Assembly (NCBI GenBank): GCA_950063125.1
Contig: CATLZI010000025.1
Location: 1 to 14,147, forward strand
DNA: 14,147 nt
From: an uncultured Porticoccus sp.
GTDB taxonomy: Bacteria > Pseudomonadota > Gammaproteobacteria > Pseudomonadales > Porticoccaceae
Reading direction: 5' to 3'
The notes under the pieces were generated by a model. It searched no databases. It worked only from the letters and a program-made list of their open reading frames with translations, and was not told the origin of the DNA. Positions within the stretch are counted from its first letter, which is position 1; each line of letters starts with the position of its first letter. This document shows, piece by piece, positions 7,639 through 13,179 of the stretch. Position numbers and translations under genes: made by a program.

Positions 7639-7687
7639 GCGGTCCGGCCGCCGTCAGGCTCGATCAGGAGAATGGTAGTAAAAGAAT

Positions 7688-7721
7688 AAAAAAGGCCAGC
7701 CTGTTCCGGCGGGCCTTTTTT
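7688..7721. terminator. Bidirectional terminator between rimO and slyD
   Basis: Six A, GGCCAGCC (7694-7701), loop TGTTCC, GGCGGGCC (7708-7715) with one internal mismatch, then six T. Because A and T runs flank the stem, it can serve both converging genes. Confidence 0.88.
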
Positions 7722-7755
7722 GATGTAGCACGTTGTTAGTGCACGACGGTCATAT

Positions 7756-8238
7756 TCAGTGTTGGTGGCCCTCCGGCCCATGCACATGGCCGTGGGCCAG
7801 TTCTTCTTCGGTGGCTTCCCGGACGGTCTGGATATTTACATCAAAGGTAAGATCCTTGCCTGCCAGTGGGTGGTTGCCGTCAACTGTCACGGTTTCTTCG
7901 GTGAAATCCCTGACCACGACCGAGACCTTGCCCGATTCAGTCTGTGCCTCGAAACGCATCCCGGTCTGCATGTCTTCCACTCCCTGGAATGCCTTGCGGG
8001 GAACCTCCTGTACCAGGTGATCCTGGTATTCGCCGTAGGCGTCGGCAGCGGGAACGGTGACTTTCATGGTATCGCCTTCGGTTTTGCCTTCCATCGCCTT
8101 CTCGAGACCGGGAATGATATTTTTATGGCCGTGCACGTAGGCCAAGGGTGCTGTATCGGTGGACGAATCAAGCTGAACGCCGTTCTCGTCAGTGAGGATG
8201 TAGTGAAAAAGCACGACGGCGTTCTCTGAAATATTCAT
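7756..8238 (-). CDS. slyD: FKBP-type peptidyl-prolyl isomerase SlyD-like
   Basis: A 160-residue SlyD-type prolyl isomerase and chaperone. The split FKBP domain is visible as LAYVHGHKNIIPGLEKAMEG (about 32-51), AYGEYQDHLVQEVP (67-80), and the C-terminal GNHPLAGKDLTFDV (121-134). The insert-in-flap chaperone domain lies at about 75-120. The tail EEELAHGHVHGPEGHQH is a short form of SlyD's His-rich nickel-binding tail; E. coli SlyD (196 residues) has a far longer one. I chose the ATG at 8238 because AAAAGGAA precedes it at good spacing and it aligns with SlyD starts. An upstream ATG at 8370 would add 44 atypical residues across the promoter. Family members fold proteins and help hydrogenase nickel insertion; no nickel enzyme is seen nearby. 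Confidence 0.95.
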   Translation of the reverse strand: MNISENAVVLFHYILTDENGVQLDSSTDTAPLAYVHGHKNIIPGLEKAMEGKTEGDTMKVTVPAADAYGEYQDHLVQEVPRKAFQGVEDMQTGMRFEAQTESGKVSVVVRDFTEETVTVDGNHPLAGKDLTFDVNIQTVREATEEELAHGHVHGPEGHQH

Positions 8239-8281
8239 GAGGATTCCTTTTGATGGGAATGAATTTTTGGATGAGGGACAC

Positions 8282-8310
8282 ATTATGAGTGAACAGGTTT
8301 GCTTTGCCAA
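8282..8310 (-). promoter_or_regulatory. Sigma-70-like promoter for slyD
   Basis: On the minus strand TTGGCA (8310-8305) is followed after exactly 17 bases by CATAAT (8287-8282). The predicted start would leave a leader of about 35-40 bases containing the slyD ribosome binding site. Confidence 0.6.
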
Positions 8311-8410
8311 GAAACGGCATTGTGATGACAGTTTCGACTTTTTTCGACCGGACGACAGGTATCTGGTCATGGGGCTAGCTGTAGACCTGTCTGGCAGCCC
8401 TGTTTTTTGA
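8285..8410 (+). CDS. Possible 41-residue small ORF
   Basis: An ATG at 8285 opens 41 codons (MSEQVCFAKKRHCDDSFDFF and so on to SPVF) ending in TGA at 8408. GAGGGA lies 6 bases before the ATG, a fair ribosome binding site, and a terminator-like hairpin overlaps its end. Against it, the ATG lies inside the -10 of the slyD promoter on the other strand, no plus-strand promoter is evident, and I recognise no family. It may be chance. Confidence 0.2.
   Translation: MSEQVCFAKKRHCDDSFDFFRPDDRYLVMGLAVDLSGSPVF
8372..8407 (+). terminator. Terminator-like hairpin in the slyD-nrdJa gap
   Basis: GGGCT (8372-8376) can pair with AGCCC (8396-8400), with further pairing of GC/GC and AGAC/GTCT inside, followed by TG and six T. 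The stem is imperfect. If real, it would end a short plus-strand transcript starting within or before this gap. Confidence 0.4.
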
Positions 8411-8504
8411 TAAGAACCGTTTTGCGACAGCCTTTGCCTGTCGGGGCGCAGGGGAGAAGTAACCGCTTTCAGGGCCGGCTCATTGAGTCGGCTTTCGTGG
8501 CGAA

Positions 8505-8520
8505 ATACTATCTGTAGTGT
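8505..8520. promoter_or_regulatory. NrdR box 1 upstream of nrdJa
   Basis: ATACTATCTGTAGTGT matches the known NrdR-box pattern (ACA-CTATATATAG-TGT type) at 13 of 16 positions. NrdR is the ATP/dATP-sensing repressor of ribonucleotide reductase genes and binds paired boxes. Confidence 0.75.
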
Positions 8521-8535
8521 TAGATCTGGAAACAG

Positions 8536-8551
8536 CCACTAGATATTGTAT
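8536..8551. promoter_or_regulatory. NrdR box 2 upstream of nrdJa
   Basis: CCACTAGATATTGTAT is a second, weaker match. It starts exactly 31 bases after box 1, leaving a 15-base gap, the three-turn spacing typical of NrdR box pairs. It overlaps the probable -10 (TATACT, 8549-8554), so binding should block transcription. Confidence 0.7.
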
Positions 8552-8554
8552 ACT
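8549..8554 (+). promoter_or_regulatory. Probable -10 element of nrdJa
   Basis: TATACT, without a convincing -35 at the usual distance. A start near 8561 would give a leader of about 150 bases. Confidence 0.35.
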
Positions 8555-8709
8555 CACCGACGAACAAGGATTATCGCTGGACACTTGGATGGTATGCCCC
8601 AACTGCCATTCTGCCAGCAAAATCAGGGGAATCTCTTCGCAGTGCCCCGCACGAAAAGACGGTTAAAAGCCGCTCACAGCCACATTTGTAACAAGGAAAC
8701 AGCATTCTC

Positions 8710-10860
8710 ATGTCAATAGAAGCGCTTAAAACTGCAGATGAGCCCCATGCCATCGAAATCAGACTTCAGACTGCCTCCCAGGATATCTGGGACAAGAAAT
8801 ATCGCCTCAAGGACAAGGGTGGTAATCCGGTAGATGCGACGATTGATGCCACCTACAGTCGAGTCGCCAAAGCACTGTCCGAGGTGGAAGAGCCGGGCAA
8901 ACAGGAGCACTGGTACGAACGCTTTCTGTGGGCGTTGCGCAATGGTGCGATACCTGCTGGCCGGATTATTTCCAATGCGGGCGCGCTGGCCCATAAACCG
9001 GCAACGTCCACCATTAACTGTACGGTCTCCGGTACTGTGCAAGATTCCATGCAGGGCATTCTGGAGAAAAATCTGGAGGCGGGCCTGACACTGAAAGCTG
9101 GTTGCGGTATCGGTTATGAGTTCTCCACCTTGCGCCCCAGGGGAGCATATGTGTCAGGTGCGGGTGCCTATACCTCCGGGCCGCTGTCCTTTATGGATAT
9201 CTTTGACAAGATGTGTTTCACCGTGTCCTCTGCCGGTGGTCGTCGCGGTGCACAAATGGCCACCTTCGATGTAAGCCACCCGGACGTGGTGGATTTCATT
9301 CGTGCCAAGCGGGAGGACGGTCGTTTGCGGCAGTTCAACCTGTCATTGCTGATTACCGAAGAATTTATGGAGGCGGTCAAAAGTGATGGCGACTGGTCCC
9401 TCAGCTTCCCCGTGTCTCATAAAGAGGTTGAGCAGGGCACGGTCGATCTCGCCGATGATTCTTTGCTGTGGAAGGAGTTTCCCACCACAGAAGGTTACAT
9501 CGTCAATGAGGAAGGGTTGGTGGCCTGTCGCATTTATCGCACGGTCAAGGCCCGGCATATGTGGAACGTGATTATGAGTTCCACATACGATTATGCGGAG
9601 CCCGGCTTTATCCTTATCGACAAGGTAAATCGACAGAACAATAACTGGTACTGTGAAAATATCCGGGCGACCAATCCCTGTGGCGAGCAGCCTCTGCCCC
9701 CCTATGGCAGCTGCCTGCTGGGGTCGATCAACCTGACCCGGTTTGTCCTGGACCCGTTCACTGACAAAGCCCGCTTCGACTGCGAGAATTACCGTGAAGT
9801 GGTCTCCGTCTTTACCCGGATGCTCGATAATGTGGTGGAAATCAATGGGCTGCCATTGGAAGGGCAGCGCAATGAAATTGTTAGAAAGCGTCGCCACGGC
9901 ATGGGCTTCCTCGGTCTCGGTTCAACCATGACCATGCTGCGGGTGCCCTATGGCAGTGAGGCGTCTCTGGCGCTGACTGAGGAGGTCTCCCGCGAGATGG
10001 CAATGGCGGGCTGGCGTACCGGTCTCGAGCTGGCCAAGGAAAAAGGCCCGGCTCCGATTATGGATGAAGAGTTTGAGGTGACCGCTGAGATGCTACGCCT
10101 GCGCCCCGACATGGTGCAGGATGGCATTGTCATCGGCGACAAGCTCAAGGGTAAGGTATTGCAGGCCCGTTACAGTCGCTATATGCAGAAAGTGGCGGAG
10201 GTTGATCCCGGCCTGGTGGAAGAAATTGCCACAGTCGGTTGCCGTTTTACTCACCACTCATCCATTGCGCCCACCGGGACTATTTCACTGTCATTGGCCA
10301 ATAATGCCAGCAACGGTATAGAGCCCAGCTTTGCCCACCACTACTCCCGCAATGTGATTCGCGAGGGTAAAAAATCCAAGGAAAAAGTAGATGTCTTTTC
10401 CTACGAGTTACTGGCCTACCGGGAATTGATCAACGCCAACGCCCTGCCTTTCAGCGACAAGGAGGGAGAGAAACTGCCCGATTATTTTATCTCCAGCGAA
10501 GATGTCAAACCCCGTCAGCATGTGGATGTGCAGGCGGCCGCCCAGAAGTGGGTGGACTCCTCCATTTCCAAAACCATCAACGTGCCCACGGATTGTGACT
10601 TCGAGGATTTCAAGGATATCTATCTGTACGCCTACGAAAATGGCCTCAAAGGTTGTACCACATTCCGTTTTAATCCCGAAGCTTTCCAGGGCGTGCTGGT
10701 AAAAGAGAAAGACCTGGAAAACACCACCTACCGCTTCACGCTGGAGGATGGTTCCACGGTGGAGCTGAAGGGCAATGAGGAAGTGGAGTACGACGGTGAA
10801 ACCCACAGTGCCGCCAACCTCTTCGATGCCTTGAAAGAAGGCTACTACGGCAAATTCTGA
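8710..10860 (+). CDS. nrdJa: Class II (adenosylcobalamin-dependent) ribonucleotide reductase, large catalytic part
   Basis: A 716-residue class II reductase subunit that makes deoxyribonucleotides with an adenosylcobalamin-generated thiyl radical, independent of oxygen. Cys104 (INCTVSG) and Cys335 (GSCLLGS) are the expected redox pair. Asn322, Cys324 and Glu326 in TNPCGEQPLP are the expected radical and proton-transfer residues; spacing agrees with Thermotoga maritima NrdJ. Other conserved stretches are AGCGIGYEFSTLRPRG and APTGTISLSLANNASNGIEPSF (around residues 520-541). The start is the ATG at 8710, with AAGGAA 11 bases upstream, a rather long spacing. Single-chain NrdJ has a cysteine tail; here it is absent and encoded by nrdJb, 14 bases downstream. 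Control by NrdR is indicated by two boxes upstream. I see no cobalamin riboswitch. Confidence 0.96.
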   Translation: MSIEALKTADEPHAIEIRLQTASQDIWDKKYRLKDKGGNPVDATIDATYSRVAKALSEVEEPGKQEHWYERFLWALRNGAIPAGRIISNAGALAHKPATSTINCTVSGTVQDSMQGILEKNLEAGLTLKAGCGIGYEFSTLRPRGAYVSGAGAYTSGPLSFMDIFDKMCFTVSSAGGRRGAQMATFDVSHPDVVDFIRAKREDGRLRQFNLSLLITEEFMEAVKSDGDWSLSFPVSHKEVEQGTVDLADDSLLWKEFPTTEGYIVNEEGLVACRIYRTVKARHMWNVIMSSTYDYAEPGFILIDKVNRQNNNWYCENIRATNPCGEQPLPPYGSCLLGSINLTRFVLDPFTDKARFDCENYREVVSVFTRMLDNVVEINGLPLEGQRNEIVRKRRHGMGFLGLGSTMTMLRVPYGSEASLALTEEVSREMAMAGWRTGLELAKEKGPAPIMDEEFEVTAEMLRLRPDMVQDGIVIGDKLKGKVLQARYSRYMQKVAEVDPGLVEEIATVGCRFTHHSSIAPTGTISLSLANNASNGIEPSFAHHYSRNVIREGKKSKEKVDVFSYELLAYRELINANALPFSDKEGEKLPDYFISSEDVKPRQHVDVQAAAQKWVDSSISKTINVPTDCDFEDFKDIYLYAYENGLKGCTTFRFNPEAFQGVLVKEKDLENTTYRFTLEDGSTVELKGNEEVEYDGETHSAANLFDALKEGYYGKF

Positions 10861-10874
10861 TCGGAAGCATAGAC

Positions 10875-11582
10875 ATGAGTGTAAAAATTGATAAAAAAAT
10901 CGTTGACTACAAGGTGGTGACACCTTCCAACGATGAAGTCATTCCCGAAGCAAAGACTGTAGCTGCAGAACTGGAGCGGGCTATTGTACAGATGCACGAA
11001 AACCTCAGTCGGCCCGAAGAGCTGCACGGTAGTACCTACAAGGTAAAGACACCGCTGTCTGACCATGCGCTCTATATCACCATCAATGACATCATATTGA
11101 ATCAGGGTACCGATCATGAGCAGCGCCGTCCCTTCGAGATTTTCATCAACTCGAAGAACATGGATCAGTTCCAGTGGGTGGTGGCACTGACCCGGGTAAT
11201 TTCTGCAGTGTTTCGCAAGGGGGGGGACTGCACTTTCCTGGCAGAGGAGTTGAAAGCGGTATTTGATCCGCAGGGCGGCTACTTCAAGCGCGGTGGAAAA
11301 TTCATGCCATCTCTGGTGGCCGAGATTGGCGAAGCGATTGAGTCCCATCTGACCAAAATCGGCATGATGCAGGCGCCCAATCTGGGAGAGCATCAGATGG
11401 CGATTCTGGCAGAGAAGCGTGCCGAATACGACGCGGCCAGTAGTTACACTGCCCCCGAAGGGAAGCAGAGCAATCCCTTTCCCGAAAGCGCCCAGCTCTG
11501 TCATAAGTGTATGACCAAGGCGGTCATTCTGATGGACGGTTGTATGACCTGTCTGAACTGCGGTGATTCAAAATGTGGTTAG
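10875..11582 (+). CDS. nrdJb: Class II ribonucleotide reductase, C-terminal cysteine-tail subunit
   Basis: A 235-residue protein that supplies the C-terminal part of class II reductase as a separate chain, as in Pseudomonas aeruginosa NrdJb. Residues about 50-160 form a TSCPD-like domain (FEIFINSKNMDQFQWVVALTRVISAVFRKGGD). The tail holds Cys209, Cys212, Cys223, Cys226, Cys229 and Cys234 in CHKC, CMTC and LNCGDSKC. In single-chain NrdJ the equivalent tail cysteines re-reduce the active-site disulfide by shuttling electrons from thioredoxin, and some may bind zinc. The start is the ATG at 10875 with GGAAG 7 bases upstream. It lies 14 bases after nrdJa, so the two are cotranscribed, and a strong terminator follows. 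It should be needed for NrdJa turnover. Confidence 0.93.
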   Translation: MSVKIDKKIVDYKVVTPSNDEVIPEAKTVAAELERAIVQMHENLSRPEELHGSTYKVKTPLSDHALYITINDIILNQGTDHEQRRPFEIFINSKNMDQFQWVVALTRVISAVFRKGGDCTFLAEELKAVFDPQGGYFKRGGKFMPSLVAEIGEAIESHLTKIGMMQAPNLGEHQMAILAEKRAEYDAASSYTAPEGKQSNPFPESAQLCHKCMTKAVILMDGCMTCLNCGDSKCG

Positions 11583-11627
11583 CCAACATTATTGATGCTT
11601 AAAAGTGCCGAAACGGGAACGGCCATT

Positions 11628-11652
11628 GCCGGGGTTATCCCCGGCTTTTTTT
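11628..11652 (+). terminator. Intrinsic terminator after nrdJb
   Basis: GCCGGGG (11628-11634), loop TTAT, CCCCGGC (11639-11645), then seven T. The T run is only on the plus side, so it serves nrdJab and not the converging kinase gene. Confidence 0.95.
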
Positions 11653-11662
11653 ACCCAGTGCT

Positions 11663-12181
11663 TTATCGAGGGGTTCTGGACAGGCCGGTGACAGCCGAAC
11701 AGACCATGCTGACGACCTGCTCAACACTCGCGTCCGCACAGTGAATGGTGGCATCTGCGTATTCGCGATAAAGTGTGTCCCGCTCCGTATAAAGTGCAGC
11801 AAAACTCTGTTCCGGGCGGCGTGCAATGCCCCGCGTTTCATAATCGTGGATGCGCTGGCGCAGTGTCTGCAGGGGTGTTTCAAGGTAGACAATGATGCCG
11901 TTTTGTTGCAGGTGTGACATGCCTGCCTTGCTATAGACGGCGCTGCCCCCGGTGGCGATCACCAGGTTGTGCCCATCAATTGCCTGTAACGCCGAGGCCT
12001 CGCATTCTCTCAGGTACAGATAGCCTTTCTCGTCCATCAGTTGTTGCAGTGTTTTGCCCTCGCGAATCTGCAGTAAAATATCGGTGTCGACGAAGTTTTT
12101 GCCCAGTTTCTTGGCCAGAAGCAGACCGACCGTGCTTTTTCCGGCCCCGGGCATTCCGATCAAAACGATATTGTTTTTCAT
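11663..12181 (-). CDS. Shikimate kinase family protein (possible paralogue of altered specificity)
   Basis: A 172-residue P-loop kinase of the shikimate kinase family. Walker A is GMPGAGKST (residues 9-17). The DTD at 32-34 and Arg58 (LRECE) match the shikimate-binding Asp34 and Arg58 of AroK, and an Arg-containing YTERDTLYREYAD segment (131-143) fits the end of the fold. Two points are unusual. The Gly-rich substrate loop reads ATGGSAV (76-82), where AroK/AroL have three glycines. The lid reads RGIARRPEQS, not the classic RPLL form. The gene is not next to aroB but follows a LysR gene by 39 bases. I therefore withhold the name aroK: it may phosphorylate shikimate or a related small alcohol. 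The ATG at 12181 has AAGGAA 7 bases upstream. Confidence 0.85.
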   Translation of the reverse strand: MKNNIVLIGMPGAGKSTVGLLLAKKLGKNFVDTDILLQIREGKTLQQLMDEKGYLYLRECEASALQAIDGHNLVIATGGSAVYSKAGMSHLQQNGIIVYLETPLQTLRQRIHDYETRGIARRPEQSFAALYTERDTLYREYADATIHCADASVEQVVSMVCSAVTGLSRTPR

Positions 12182-12200
12182 GGTGGTATTCCTTGTCTAG

Positions 12201-12220
12201 GCAGCCTGGTGCAGCCTGGT
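12201..12220. repeat. Perfect tandem duplication of a 10-mer
   Basis: GCAGCCTGGT occurs twice back to back, directly after the LysR stop codon and before the kinase ribosome binding site. It lies in the 39-base gap that links the two genes. Confidence 0.85.
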
Positions 12221-13069
12221 TTAAAGCGAGGCCTTGACGAAATCCATCAGCCGGGTGATCGCCTCACCGGATTCGCTGCTCTGTTCAATCAGGCTGATGC
12301 CCACTTTGCCCAGTCTGGGCAGTTTTTCTGTGGGCTTCAGAACCCGGAGGTTCTCCGGCACTGTGCTTCTCGCCAATACCGTAACCCCCAGCCCCTCGTT
12401 GATAGCAGACTGGATGCCAGTTAAATCGGGAATCGTGTAAACCACACGCCAGTCGCGATGATTTTCCCGAAGCCGCTCAATGCCACGTTTGCGATAAATA
12501 CAACCTTCCGGCGCCACAATTAACGGCAGTGGTATTTGCAGATGGGCGTCGTGGTCGGAGCCGGTGACCCAGACCAGTTCGTCCTCCTTGACCAGGTTGT
12601 GGCCTGCCATCACTGGGTCGTCGTGCAGGGCCAGAATCAGGTCATAGCGGCGGCGCTCCGGTTCGGAGAGCAACTGCTTGCTGAGTGCGCAGGTGACTTC
12701 CAGGGTGACATTCGGGTAGGCCTGGGTAAAGCGTCCGACAATTTTCGGCAACAGTGTGGTGGCGAACTCACTGGGGATGCCGAAATGAATCTTGCCGCTT
12801 ACAGAATGCTTGGTGAACTGGGCGACGGCCTCGTCATTCAGTGTCAGTATCTGTCGCGCGTAGCGAAACATCAGCTGGCCGGCCCGGCTTAATTCCAGCT
12901 GGTGTCCGCTGCGGACCAGCAGGGTTTGCCCCAGCAATTGCTCCAGCCGCTTAATCTGCAGGCTGACAGCGGGCTGGGAGCGCCCGAGCCAGTCTGCCGC
13001 AGCGGTAAAGCCGCCCAGTTCTGTAACGGTGACAAAGGTACGGAGCAGGTCTGTTGGCAGGTTTTTCAT
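12221..13069 (-). CDS. LysR-family transcriptional regulator divergent from gcvT
   Basis: A 282-residue LysR-type regulator. The winged helix-turn-helix is at about residues 5-63 (DLLRTFVTVTELGGFTAAA, then RSQPAVSLQIKRLEQLLG). The effector domain follows at about 90-280 (KIHFGIPSEFATTLLPKIVGRF; INEGLGVTVLA). The general look, with the LPTDLLRTFV start and short C-terminus, resembles the LrhA/HexA-like branch. The start is the ATG at 13069. The shikimate-kinase-like gene follows on the same strand after 39 bases and is probably cotranscribed, while gcvT diverges across a 110-bp AT-rich gap. It could control itself, the kinase, gcvT or distant genes; the sequence does not decide. It is not recognisably GcvA. 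Confidence 0.92.
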   Translation of the reverse strand: MKNLPTDLLRTFVTVTELGGFTAAADWLGRSQPAVSLQIKRLEQLLGQTLLVRSGHQLELSRAGQLMFRYARQILTLNDEAVAQFTKHSVSGKIHFGIPSEFATTLLPKIVGRFTQAYPNVTLEVTCALSKQLLSEPERRRYDLILALHDDPVMAGHNLVKEDELVWVTGSDHDAHLQIPLPLIVAPEGCIYRKRGIERLRENHRDWRVVYTIPDLTGIQSAINEGLGVTVLARSTVPENLRVLKPTEKLPRLGKVGISLIEQSSESGEAITRLMDFVKASL

Positions 13070-13179
13070 CGCGCCTACATTAACAAATGAAATGAAACAA
13101 TTTTAACTATTAATTTTACCAATTTTTTGCAGGCCGATAACATGGCTTTTTTGAAACGCTCCATTCACCGGTGGAATCT
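13070..13179. promoter_or_regulatory. AT-rich divergent promoter region of lysR and gcvT
   Basis: The hexamer AATTTT starts at 13099, 13112 and 13121. A plus-strand TTTTAC (13114-13119) and GATAAC (13136-13141) are 16 bases apart and may be the gcvT promoter. On the minus strand an extended -10 (TGGTAAAAT, from 13122 down to 13114) overlaps that -35, so the two promoters may compete. No perfect operator dyad and no glycine riboswitch are seen. Confidence 0.35.

Larger units (their letters stand above)
8239..8709. other. 471-bp gene-poor gap between slyD and nrdJa
   Basis: This stretch contains no convincing long gene. It holds the slyD promoter (8282-8310, minus), an open frame of 41 codons of doubtful value (8285-8410, plus), and a run of three hairpins (8372-8400, 8425-8443, 8474-8492). 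It also holds two NrdR-box-like sites (8505-8520, 8536-8551), a -10-like TATACT at 8549-8554, and a leader of about 150 bases before nrdJa. Confidence 0.7.

Noticed and set aside
8239..8370. N-terminal extension of slyD to an ATG at 8370
   Set aside because: The ATG at 8238 has a good ribosome binding site and aligns with SlyD starts. The extension crosses a well-formed promoter and resembles no SlyD sequence.
8555..8709. Cobalamin riboswitch before the B12-dependent reductase
   Set aside because: I looked for the B12-box core and the conserved paired elements and found none; the leader is also shorter than a usual cobalamin aptamer.
9343..9897. 184-codon minus-strand frame, and similar frames at 10408-10923 and 10845-11504
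   Set aside because: They are antisense to nrdJa and nrdJb, whose catalytic residues are intact. They are best explained by codon bias of the real genes.
13070..13179. Glycine riboswitch before gcvT
   Set aside because: The gap is too short for the tandem form, is largely AT-rich, and lacks the conserved glycine-aptamer cores.
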